The position numbers and the translations under genes are program-made. A stretch of DNA of 64,000 nucleotides from an uncultured Nitrospira sp. (lineage in GTDB: Bacteria; Nitrospirota; Nitrospiria; Nitrospirales; Nitrospiraceae), in the NCBI GenBank assembly GCA_902500825.1, contig CABVRX010000007.1:62001-126000 (forward strand), given 5' to 3'. Position 1 is the stretch's first letter. Each line of letters opens with the position of its first letter. Shown piece by piece: positions 18,323-26,416 of the stretch. The notes below the pieces were generated by a model. The model did not search any database. It saw only the letters and a program-made list of their open reading frames with translations, and was not told the DNA's origin.

Positions 18323-18616
18323 CTACGCTTGAGGAGGATGAAAAACCGAGGTCACAAAGACAGGAAGATATGGCGACGATTGCGTCTCAGTATAGAAACT
18401 CCACACGCTTGATGTTCTAGGTTTCGGCTCTGTAGCAGGAAAAGAAAAGTCTTCAGAAACAGATTCCGTGAATACGGTGGACGACTCGATCAGGCTGAAC
18501 AAAGTGATCGGCATACCGAGCATCTGCGCCAACACACAGATGCAGAGAAAAAGGACCACACACGTGGAAGTCATCATTCGATGCGCAACCTTCATCGTCT
18601 GACTGCTTTTCAACAT
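18323..18616 (-). CDS. Small exported protein, paralogue 2 of the family (~97 aa)
   Basis: Same length as the 14505-14798 copy when started at the shared ATG. It shows the same hydrophobic segment (CVVLFLCICVLAQMLGMP), FTESVSEDFSFP block and VFVTSVFHPPQA end. In this copy the frame also reaches a GTG preceded by AGGAGG at a good distance (about 18661), so a longer N-terminus of ~15 residues is possible. The copy includes 3' flanking bases, so whole units have been duplicated. Confidence 0.55.
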   Translation of the reverse strand: MLKSSQTMKVAHRMMTSTCVVLFLCICVLAQMLGMPITLFSLIESSTVFTESVSEDFSFPATEPKPRTSSVWSFYTETQSSPYLPVFVTSVFHPPQA

Positions 18617-18751
18617 CGTATATGCAATATACCGCAGCTTTTCCGTGCGACACAAGAGCCTCACACCACCTCCTATACCCACATGTGGCCGCGCCTACTA
18701 CTTTCTCCGGCTCCTTTGTTCCATCGACTCACCGACCTAAGCAAGTGTCCA

Positions 18752-18785
18752 CGGAACGGGTAGCGGTAGATTCAAGTGATTCGCT
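18752..18785. repeat. Right direct repeat (34 bp) bounding the insert
   Basis: Near-copy of 12214-12246. Here ATT CAA GTG ATT CGC is followed by TGA, so it still encodes the IQVIR-stop ending of the MATE protein. On the other strand the same bases encode the RIT-stop ending of the 119-residue membrane protein. Confidence 0.8.
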
Positions 18786-19131
18786 GATCCGACCACGCAT
18801 AGGCGGCGCCGAAACAGAGCCCGGCCACCACCGCCTGGATGAACGCGTTATCCGAATGAACGGCTATCGCCCACCACACGACAGCCGCCAGGAGACCTGA
18901 GACTGCACCAAGGAGAATCTTGCCTCCTGCAAGTTTGAGCCAGTCCGTTAAGAACACCCATGTGGTCATATAGGTCACCCCGCCGGCAATTGCTGCCCAG
19001 AGATGCATGAGATCGCGATTGAAGAACCAGACTTGAATCGCGCCCGCAATCGCGCCAAGAATGAGGCCGGTGATTACGCGGCGAAATAATACAGGGTATG
19101 GGCTCTGCACACTTGCCACTTCATTCTCCAT
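18772..19131 (-). CDS. Hypothetical integral membrane protein, 119 aa
   Basis: Four hydrophobic segments with small residues (VITGLILGAIAGAIQVWFF; LWAAIAGGVTYMTTWVFL; ILLGAVSGLLAAVVWWAI; FIQAVVAGLCFGAAYAW) fill nearly the whole protein. No family is recognised. Its last codons overlap the right direct repeat. Before the insertion it probably ended convergently against the MATE gene, overlapping its 3' end. Confidence 0.7.
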   Translation of the reverse strand: MENEVASVQSPYPVLFRRVITGLILGAIAGAIQVWFFNRDLMHLWAAIAGGVTYMTTWVFLTDWLKLAGGKILLGAVSGLLAAVVWWAIAVHSDNAFIQAVVAGLCFGAAYAWSDQRIT

Positions 19132-19226
19132 AACTGTTCATGATCTTGGTGTATCAAATCTTCCCGATAAAGAGCGCACGGTGCCTTCGCCAATGATCAC
19201 ATTGACATAACACATAACCGAGTCAT

Positions 19227-20573
19227 CTATGAACCCGGAGGACAAATCGTCTGTCTTGTATCCCGTCCCGACCCTTTGGTGATTTCAATTCGTGCGACAC
19301 CCTTCACATTGGCACAAAGATCGCCAAGTCCTGGTGTCACCAATCGAAATGGGCCACCTTTCGTGTCAGGCAGTGGGGCTCCATCAAGCTCGTAGACAAG
19401 GACTCCGTGTTCTCTGGCTTGCTCAAGCGTGAGGCAGGCGGAATATTTTCCGTCCGAAGCGTGAAAGGCCACGTGATCCGCCTCAATGGCCAATGCTGGA
19501 ATATCGAGCAGCCCCTTCAACCGAATTCCCCATCCCTTCATGCCTGGCATGACCGTCGAGACATCCACATGATGCTCAGCCGGCAATGACGCGATCGCCG
19601 CACGATCGAAGGACACCGGCTGAACCACAGCGCCCTCTATTCGAACGCGCCCCTGACCGGTCTGCTCCTTGACCGTGATGGCTTTGATCATGGCCGTGAA
19701 AGCCTCATTCACCGGAGTCGGAATCCCCAGCTTACGCCCCTGTTCCACGATATACCCGTTCAGGTAATCGATTTCCGTCGGACGCCCCGCCTTCCAATCG
19801 TCATACATGGAGGTATGGATGTCGCGAATTTCCTGTGAGGCCTTCACCACTCGTTCCGCCATGTCCGGAGGCAAGGGTACCTTAAGCGTCGCCGCAATGG
19901 CCGCGACTTCTCCGACAATCTGCCGGATGACACCCATCATCTCAGAATGATCAAGTGCCTTCGCCACGCGGTCATCGATCAGCACCGTAATCGGGTTGAA
20001 GACACAGTTCCAACACATCTTTTCCCACTTCGTGCGGCGAATGTCCTTTGACAAATGACAAGGAATGCCAGCCGAGGTGAATAGGTCACGGATACCGAGA
20101 AGGCGCTCGCTTTCATACCCCATCAGTTCGCCGATCGACACAGTCCCTTTTTTATAATGGTCGATCACGCCGGGCTCAACGATCTTGGAATAGATATAGG
20201 CGACGCCGCCGACCACACAATCCCGTTGGATTTTTGCGAGAAGACGGTCTTCGGTATCGATTCCATTCTGCAAGGTGAGGATCACGGTCTTTTCGGTCAG
20301 CACCGGTTCGATCTGGTTCAGGACTTCGTCAAGATCATACGCTTTCACGCCGAGCACAATAAGATCCGGTCGAGGAAGCTGGCGCGCATCCGAGGCTGCT
20401 TGCGGCCTGACTGTAAACGTCCCGTCCACGCTGCGGATCGTCAATCCCTTTTGCTTCACCGCCGCCAGCGTGTTCGGCCGCAGCAAGAACGACACGTCGG
20501 GATTGCTCTTGGCCAATCGCGCTCCGAAAAACCCGCCGACTGAGCCGGCACCGACCATCAAGATCTGTTTCAT
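19227..20573 (-). CDS. Ketopantoate reductase-like (PanE/ApbA) domain fused to a molybdopterin-oxidoreductase-like domain, 448 aa
   Basis: Residues about 1-310 are a 2-dehydropantoate 2-reductase: NAD(P)-binding GAGSVGGFFG near the N-terminus, a KAYDLDEVL motif, and KWEKMCWNCVFNPITVL. Residues about 320-440 resemble the sulfite-oxidase-type molybdopterin domain (VAFHASDGKYSACLTLEQA, VLVYELDGAPLPDTKGGPFRLVTPG). Where such enzymes have a Moco-binding Cys (CVTGW-like), this protein reads DVSTVMPGMKGWG without Cys, so the second domain may bind a ligand rather than catalyse. The N-terminal part may make pantoate or act on another 2-oxo acid. Confidence 0.75.
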   Translation of the reverse strand: MKQILMVGAGSVGGFFGARLAKSNPDVSFLLRPNTLAAVKQKGLTIRSVDGTFTVRPQAASDARQLPRPDLIVLGVKAYDLDEVLNQIEPVLTEKTVILTLQNGIDTEDRLLAKIQRDCVVGGVAYIYSKIVEPGVIDHYKKGTVSIGELMGYESERLLGIRDLFTSAGIPCHLSKDIRRTKWEKMCWNCVFNPITVLIDDRVAKALDHSEMMGVIRQIVGEVAAIAATLKVPLPPDMAERVVKASQEIRDIHTSMYDDWKAGRPTEIDYLNGYIVEQGRKLGIPTPVNEAFTAMIKAITVKEQTGQGRVRIEGAVVQPVSFDRAAIASLPAEHHVDVSTVMPGMKGWGIRLKGLLDIPALAIEADHVAFHASDGKYSACLTLEQAREHGVLVYELDGAPLPDTKGGPFRLVTPGLGDLCANVKGVARIEITKGSGRDTRQTICPPGS

Positions 20574-20664
20574 GCACTCATCCTCATGGTTGCCTGTGAA
20601 ACGAGCGTACTATAGCATGCGGGTGCGAGGCGACGCAGCCGCACTTTAGGAGACCGGTAATATC

Positions 20665-21399
20665 ATGGCGCCGGGATCTGATCTTGGGATTGTGAGACAA
20701 CAACTCTCTGCTGCGCAAAGCATAACCGCGCTTACCGGCGCCGGAATCTCGGCTGACAGCGGTGTGCCGACGTTTCGTGGAACGGACGGCTTGTGGCGCA
20801 ATTACCGAGCAGAAGATCTCGCCACACCCCAAGCATTTGAGCGAGACCCTCGCCTCGTGTGGGAGTGGTACAACTGGCGGCGCGAGCTGATCGCAAAAAA
20901 ACAGCCGAACGACGCTCACAAAGCCCTCGTCGAACTCGAGCGCCGCTCTTCGGACTTTTGGCTGATTACGCAAAATGTGGATGGGCTGCATCGAGACGCC
21001 GGCTCACAGAAACTCTCCGAGATTCACGGCAACATCTGGAACGCTCGCTGCACCGGCTGTGGCGTAGTGGAACACAATCACGATGTGCCGATTTCTATCC
21101 TCCCGTCCTGTCTCCGTTGCGGGTCGTTGCTCAGACCTCATATCGTCTGGTTCGGAGAATCCTTGTCTACTGATGATCTCGACGACTGCTCCAGGGCGCT
21201 CAAACATTGCGACGTCTTGCTCGTCATCGGCACATCGGGCGTCGTCTACCCGGCCGCAGGGTTTGCAACCCTCGCCAAAGAGGCCGGGGCATTCGTCGCC
21301 GAAATCAACCTTGATCCCACTCCGCAATCGGCGGTGGTCGACATCGCACTGCACGGCCGTGCGAAAGATCTCGTGCCGTTACTTCTCCAATCGATCTAG
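20665..21399 (+). CDS. cobB: NAD-dependent protein deacylase, sirtuin class III (CobB)
   Basis: Removes acyl groups from lysine using NAD+. GAGISADSGVPTFRG (from residue 25), TQNVDGLH (102-109) and catalytic His121 are present. A zinc site is formed by C129/C132 and C149/C152. Tyr69 and Arg72 (YNWR) match the Tyr-xx-Arg pair that gives SIRT5/CobB enzymes affinity for succinyl- and malonyl-lysine. AGGAG lies about twelve bases upstream of the ATG. The 3' end overlaps the convergent HAD gene by 21 bases. Confidence 0.93.
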   Translation: MAPGSDLGIVRQQLSAAQSITALTGAGISADSGVPTFRGTDGLWRNYRAEDLATPQAFERDPRLVWEWYNWRRELIAKKQPNDAHKALVELERRSSDFWLITQNVDGLHRDAGSQKLSEIHGNIWNARCTGCGVVEHNHDVPISILPSCLRCGSLLRPHIVWFGESLSTDDLDDCSRALKHCDVLLVIGTSGVVYPAAGFATLAKEAGAFVAEINLDPTPQSAVVDIALHGRAKDLVPLLLQSI

Positions 21400-22104
21400 A
21401 AGCGGGAACAACTCCTCCAAGCTCTTGATGGCCAGAACCCCCGCTCCGTGGTGTTTTCCATCACGGTCCAACAGAACGGCGTGAAGCCCGGCTTTCGTCG
21501 CCCCTTCCATGTCGTCTCGCAGACTATCGCCGATATGCAAAGCTTCATCCGGATCAACGGCATGCTTTTCCAAGGCGATTTGAAAGATTTGAGGAGCAGG
21601 CTTCGCGGCTTGGGCCAAACTCGAGATGGTCACGGTGTCGAATGCATCATCAATCCCAAGTCCACGCATCACGGGAAAGAGACGGGAATCAAAATTCGAG
21701 ATGATCCCGAGCTCCAGATCCAATGCTTTGAGTCGAGTCAAGGTAGAAGCGGTTTCAGGAAACAAACGCCATGATCGATGGTCCTCAAACACACGGAACA
21801 CTTGATCGAAGAACTCGTCAAATCGCTCGAACATACCGACACGATAAAAGACATGATGAACGATGTCGAACCACCACAGACGTTCATTCTGCTTGATTCG
21901 TGCCGGGTCAGCCACGGCGAAGACCGGCGGTGGGGCTTCGCAGAACGCTCGACTGAACGCTTGCTTGATTGCCACCAACGAGTCCGGTTTCTGTGGAAAG
22001 CCGAATTCAACCGCATGTCGAAGATAAATCTCAGCGACCGACCCCTGCACGTGAAAGAGAGTATCGGCTGCATCGAAAAATACCACTCGTAACGACGAAC
22101 TCAT
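21379..22104 (-). CDS. HAD-superfamily (subclass IA) hydrolase, 241 aa
   Basis: Motif I FFDAADTLF near the N-terminus, motif II SNFDSRL, motif III around KPAPQIF and motif IV HIGDSLRDDMEGATKAG, with a helical cap between I and II. This is a cytosolic phosphatase-like enzyme. In motif I the second Asp is in DAADT, as expected for a phosphatase. Substrate unknown. The gene ends inside the 3' end of cobB. Confidence 0.85.
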   Translation of the reverse strand: MSSSLRVVFFDAADTLFHVQGSVAEIYLRHAVEFGFPQKPDSLVAIKQAFSRAFCEAPPPVFAVADPARIKQNERLWWFDIVHHVFYRVGMFERFDEFFDQVFRVFEDHRSWRLFPETASTLTRLKALDLELGIISNFDSRLFPVMRGLGIDDAFDTVTISSLAQAAKPAPQIFQIALEKHAVDPDEALHIGDSLRDDMEGATKAGLHAVLLDRDGKHHGAGVLAIKSLEELFPLLDRLEK

Positions 22105-22186
22105 GACGGGTCTACCCTGATCTCAGTTCGGCAACAGTACGCGTGCCGAAATACATTGTGAATCCAATCACCTATCGATGGTTTTC

Positions 22187-22215
22187 TTGACAAAGCATAC
22201 CCCCCTTGCTAGCTT
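22187..22215 (+). promoter_or_regulatory. Sigma70-type promoter for the response-regulator gene
   Basis: TTGACA (22187-22192), 17-base spacer, TAGCTT (22210-22215); GGAG follows at about 22235 and the ATG at 22245. Confidence 0.6.
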
Positions 22216-22244
22216 CGAAGAAACTAAAAACTACGGAGTTTGTT

Positions 22245-23393
22245 ATGCCTTCTCCGATCTTCGTTGTCGACAGCAGCCCCGCAGTGAGACGGCTGGTGGA
22301 ACAGATCTCAACACCGGAAGGGTTTGAGGTCGTCGGGTTTCAAGACGGACCAGCCGCCCTTGAGGCCGCTCGACGAAACTCCCCGTCGCTGATCATCGCG
22401 GATTATCATCTCGATAACATGACTTTCTCCGGATTTTGCAAGGAGATCAACAAGCTGGACAATCTGACAGAAACCTACCTCATTTCGCTGGTGAATCCGG
22501 CTGATCGCCCGGACGAAAATCACCTCCGCACGTTGGGTGTCAAAGCATTCCTAAAGAAACCATTTCAATCTGAGGATTTACTCGACGTTCTTAAATCGGT
22601 TCAAGAGAAACAGGCGGCTGCCTCGAACGGCAAGGGCCTGAAACGGCGCGTGTGGCCGCCGACTTCGACTTCAACCGACTTCGATGATGATGAGGCGATC
22701 GACCACCTGGCAAGTGGCGACGGCCAGGAGGAAGTTATGGATCAGGTTGGCATCTCACCGAGTGCACTACCGGCATCCCCAATCACGCCTGCGGGCCCCG
22801 AAGATGCCATGAAAGGCCTCTTCGACCAACTCTTGCAATCAATGACCACACGAAGCCAGCAAAGCCTTACCGAGCTGCTCCCCCGTGTGATCGATGAGAA
22901 GCTGGCGACCCACGCTCGACCGATCGTTCAGAAGGAGTTGCAAGTACAGCTAGGAAATATCCTCTCACAAGAGTATCTCACAACGATCATTCAGCCCCTG
23001 GTCTCTCAGGCATTGCCCGCTCTCATCAGAAAAGAACTCGAGAGCAGCGAACCCGTCATCCGGCAAACCGTGTCCGAAGTGGCCAAGACTTCCATCGGAG
23101 AGAGCGCCGATCGACTGGTCAAGGATCAGATCGAATCCGGGATCCGTCAACACTTGCCCGCGATCGTTCAGGAACACGTGGAGACGATCGATCAATTGGT
23201 CAAGGATGAGCTCAAATGTGAGGTGCTGAGGCAGGCCCCGCTACTGGCAGACGACTTGGTGAGAGCCACCGTCGGACAAACCATCGAACAGGCTGTTCAG
23301 CGAATCGTGCCTGATGTCGCCGAGCAGTACATCAAGGCCGAACTCAGACGTCTGATCGAGACTGAAGAAGCGTCACACTCCTCTACGAGCTAA
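22245..23393 (+). CDS. Response-regulator receiver domain with a long helical C-terminal tail, 382 aa
   Basis: Residues about 1-120 are a CheY-like receiver: FVVDSSPAVRRL, phosphoacceptor Asp in LIIADYHLDN, and the conserved Lys in AFLKKPF. A linker rich in D, P and S follows. The remaining ~190 residues hold repeated amphipathic helices, each about 18-25 residues long and often starting L/V-P or I-V with E/Q/R faces (LLPRVIDEKL, ALPALIRKEL, HLPAIVQEHVE, APLLADDLVR, IVPDVAEQYI). No DNA-binding domain is seen, so it may act by protein interaction. ATG 22245 is chosen for its GGAG site; the frame is open to 22206. Confidence 0.75.
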   Translation: MPSPIFVVDSSPAVRRLVEQISTPEGFEVVGFQDGPAALEAARRNSPSLIIADYHLDNMTFSGFCKEINKLDNLTETYLISLVNPADRPDENHLRTLGVKAFLKKPFQSEDLLDVLKSVQEKQAAASNGKGLKRRVWPPTSTSTDFDDDEAIDHLASGDGQEEVMDQVGISPSALPASPITPAGPEDAMKGLFDQLLQSMTTRSQQSLTELLPRVIDEKLATHARPIVQKELQVQLGNILSQEYLTTIIQPLVSQALPALIRKELESSEPVIRQTVSEVAKTSIGESADRLVKDQIESGIRQHLPAIVQEHVETIDQLVKDELKCEVLRQAPLLADDLVRATVGQTIEQAVQRIVPDVAEQYIKAELRRLIETEEASHSSTS

Positions 23394-23503
23394 CTTTTCT
23401 TGCCCCGTTTCCCTCGCCGAGCCTTGGCCAGGGCCTTCACCCGCTTGACATTCTTCCGATGTTTCTTTCGTGTCTTTCGATCCTTCTCACGACCTCGTGC
23501 CAT
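23390..23503 (-). CDS. Highly basic 37-residue protein
   Basis: ATG at 23503 preceded by AGGAGG (spacing only three bases), stop TAG at 23392-23390 overlapping the stop of the convergent response-regulator gene. About half of the residues are Lys or Arg (MARGREKDRKTRKKHRKN at the N-terminus, RRGKRGKKS at the C-terminus). It resembles small ribosome- or nucleic-acid-associated basic proteins in composition, but I recognise no family. Confidence 0.55.
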   Translation of the reverse strand: MARGREKDRKTRKKHRKNVKRVKALAKARRGKRGKKS

Positions 23504-23653
23504 GATCCTCCTGCTGGAATGTGTGTGATGCGCTCTTTATGGGCGATTGTATAGCATATGCCTCGCAAGGTCACAAGCTGAGACCACTTCCATTTTCCCG
23601 CATAACACAGACATGCTAAGATGCGCACCCTGTTGTTAAAGGACCTTGCATCA

Positions 23654-26413
23654 ATGACCATACGTCAACTCGATAAAACCTACGACCCCAAAGCCGTTGA
23701 AGACCGCTGGTCCCGTGAGTGGATTGCCAGAGGGTATTTCCGTGCCGACGCAAAGAACCACGCCAGCCAACCTTACTGCATCGTCATTCCTCCTCCGAAT
23801 GTGACAGGCTCGCTCCATGTTGGACATGCGCTCAATCATTCGCTCCAAGACATTCTGATCCGGTGGCGGCGCATGCAGGGGCGTAATACCATCTGGTTGC
23901 CCGGAACCGATCACGCTGGTATCGCCACACAGAACGTGGTGGAAAAGCAACTGATGGCCGAAGGCCTGTCGCGTGAGTCGCTGGGACGGGAGCGATTCGT
24001 CGAACGAGTCTGGCAATGGAAAGCGACGTCGGGTAATACGATCGTCAATCAACAAAAGCAGCTGGGAGAATCCTGTGACTGGGACCGTTTACGATTTACA
24101 ATGGACGACGGTTTGTCCAAGGCCGTCATCGAGGTCTTCGTACGGCTGTATGAGGACGGATTGATCTATCGTGGCGAACGCCTCATCAATTGGTGTCCAC
24201 GCTGTCTGACGGCCCTCTCGGACATTGAAGTGGAACATGAAGAGGTCAATGGCAAGCTCTATACTATTCGATATCCACTTGACGAGGACCCATCTCAACA
24301 CCTTGTGGTCGCCACTACGAGACCCGAAACAATGTTGGGCGATACAGCTGTCGCCGTTCATCCCGAAGATCCTCGATATAACAATCTCATCGGCAAACGT
24401 GTACGTCTCCCCTTGACTAATCGCACCATTCCGATCGTTGGTGATGCAATCCTCGTCGACCGCACATTCGGGACCGGCGCGGTGAAGATTACTCCCGCAC
24501 ATGACTTCAACGATTTCGAGGCTGGAGAGCGGCACTCCCCCCCCCTTGATCGAATACGTATTCTTAACATACACGCAAACCTACTCAACGAATCCGAACT
24601 GAAGCTAGCTACAAAGGCGATGCCCGAAACCGTAGCCGCATTAGCGGGTCTCTCTACGCAGAAAGCTCGTCTAAAAATAGAGCAACTGCTTGCGGATCAT
24701 GGAGCTCTCGCGAAGGTCGAATCCCACAAGATGTCGATAGGGAAGTGCTATCGCTGCAAAACGGTTGTTGAACCTTATTTGTCTATACAATGGTTTGTAA
24801 GAATTCAGCCGCTTGCTGAACCTGCAATCAAAGCAGTAGAGGATCGACGCATTCGAATCGTTCCCGAAGGCTGGGTCAATAACTATCTCGGCTGGATGCG
24901 GGACATTAAAGACTGGTGCATCTCCCGCCAGATCTGGTGGGGGCACCAAATCCCAGCATGGTATTGCGAGCAATGCAACGGAGGGTTTCTCAGAAGTACG
25001 CACGATAATAGGCCGCTTATCGATCTCGACGTGAGACCTATCGTTGCAAAGTCAAAACCGGAGAAATGCTCTCACTGTGGGAATACCAATCTGGTTCAAG
25101 ACCCTGACGTGCTCGATACCTGGTTCTCCTCTGCCCTCTGGCCGTTCACGACACTGGGCTGGCCAGAGCAGACACCAGAACTCAAGACCTACTATCCGAC
25201 TTCCGCGTTGGTCACTGGCCTCGATATTCTATTCTTCTGGGTGGCCCGCATGATCATGATGGGGCTCAAGTTCATGGGAGACGTACCCTTCAAGGACGTC
25301 TATATCCATGCCTTGGTCCGCGACGCAGAAGGCCAGAAGATGAGCAAATCCAAGGGCAACGTGATCGACCCGCTGCATGTCATGGATCAATTCGGCACCG
25401 ATGCCCTCCGGTTCACCCTTGCTTCAATGGCCTCACCGGGACGCGATATCAAGCTGGCCGAAGAACGGATCGAAGGCTACCGCAATTTCGCCAATAAGAT
25501 TTGGAATGCCGCGCGATTCGCCTTGATGTATCTTGACGGACCACGCACCGCCCTCCCGCCAGCGCAACGGACATTCCCCGACCGGTGGATCTTGAGTCGC
25601 CTCAACCAGACAATCCACGCCGTCACGACAGAGTTGGAATCATACCGATTCGATCGTGCGGCGACAGTCCTCTATCAATTCATCTGGCATGAGTACTGTG
25701 ACTGGTATTTGGAATTGATCAAACCGGTTCTGCAAACGCCGGCACATCCTGATGGAGCAAGCATCAGGCACACTCTGGTGGAAACGCTGGAAACGACCAT
25801 GCGACTGTTGCATCCCTTCATGCCGTTCATCACGGAAGAAATTTGGCAGACGATCCCCCATCAAGGAGCCAGCATCGTCGTGCAGAACTATCCGGTCTTG
25901 AACGAGACATGGGCCGCGCCTGATGCAGCACAGCACTTTGCGTTGCTGGAACAGACAGTGGGGCTCGTCCGAACCGGCCGAGTCCTCCTGAATTATCCGC
26001 CGGGACAGCAGATTCCGTTTCACGTCGGGCACGACGACTCGGACAGACAGAACCAGCTCCACCAGTTACAACGACACCTGACCCACCTCAGCCGCGGCAC
26101 CGTCGAAGTAAGCCCGTCGCGCGATTGGCCGGCGGCAAGATTACTGAGACTCGTCACGGGAGGTCTCTCGGTTGGCATCGTAGTCGCCGAGGACGTCGAC
26201 CTCAAAAAAGCTCTCGATCGTCTGACAAAACAAATCACGGAGACCGACAAGGAATTGCAACGGGTCGATGGGAAACTGAAGAACGTCGAGTTCGTGTCCA
26301 AAGCTCCGCCGGAAGTGATTTCCGAGCATCAAGAAAGAGTGCAGACCCTATCCCGCGATCGTACATTGCTGGCCGACAGCGAGCGGCAGCTTCGTGCCAT
26401 GCTCGCAACCTGA
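23654..26413 (+). CDS. valS: Valyl-tRNA synthetase
   Basis: Class I enzyme charging tRNA-Val. The HIGH-type motif is HVGH at 55-58 (in PPNVTGSLHVGHALNH) and KMSKS at about 561-565 (GQKMSKSKGNVIDP). An editing (CP1) domain lies between, an anticodon-binding domain follows, and the C-terminus is a coiled coil from about residue 850 (KALDRLTKQITETDKELQRV). Length of 919 aa is normal. The frame is open to 23621; ATG 23654 fits homologues and has AAAGGA about ten bases upstream. Bases about 24530-25100 look more AT-rich and use rarer codons than the rest. Confidence 0.95.
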   Translation: MTIRQLDKTYDPKAVEDRWSREWIARGYFRADAKNHASQPYCIVIPPPNVTGSLHVGHALNHSLQDILIRWRRMQGRNTIWLPGTDHAGIATQNVVEKQLMAEGLSRESLGRERFVERVWQWKATSGNTIVNQQKQLGESCDWDRLRFTMDDGLSKAVIEVFVRLYEDGLIYRGERLINWCPRCLTALSDIEVEHEEVNGKLYTIRYPLDEDPSQHLVVATTRPETMLGDTAVAVHPEDPRYNNLIGKRVRLPLTNRTIPIVGDAILVDRTFGTGAVKITPAHDFNDFEAGERHSPPLDRIRILNIHANLLNESELKLATKAMPETVAALAGLSTQKARLKIEQLLADHGALAKVESHKMSIGKCYRCKTVVEPYLSIQWFVRIQPLAEPAIKAVEDRRIRIVPEGWVNNYLGWMRDIKDWCISRQIWWGHQIPAWYCEQCNGGFLRSTHDNRPLIDLDVRPIVAKSKPEKCSHCGNTNLVQDPDVLDTWFSSALWPFTTLGWPEQTPELKTYYPTSALVTGLDILFFWVARMIMMGLKFMGDVPFKDVYIHALVRDAEGQKMSKSKGNVIDPLHVMDQFGTDALRFTLASMASPGRDIKLAEERIEGYRNFANKIWNAARFALMYLDGPRTALPPAQRTFPDRWILSRLNQTIHAVTTELESYRFDRAATVLYQFIWHEYCDWYLELIKPVLQTPAHPDGASIRHTLVETLETTMRLLHPFMPFITEEIWQTIPHQGASIVVQNYPVLNETWAAPDAAQHFALLEQTVGLVRTGRVLLNYPPGQQIPFHVGHDDSDRQNQLHQLQRHLTHLSRGTVEVSPSRDWPAARLLRLVTGGLSVGIVVAEDVDLKKALDRLTKQITETDKELQRVDGKLKNVEFVSKAPPEVISEHQERVQTLSRDRTLLADSERQLRAMLAT

Positions 26414-26416
26414 CCG

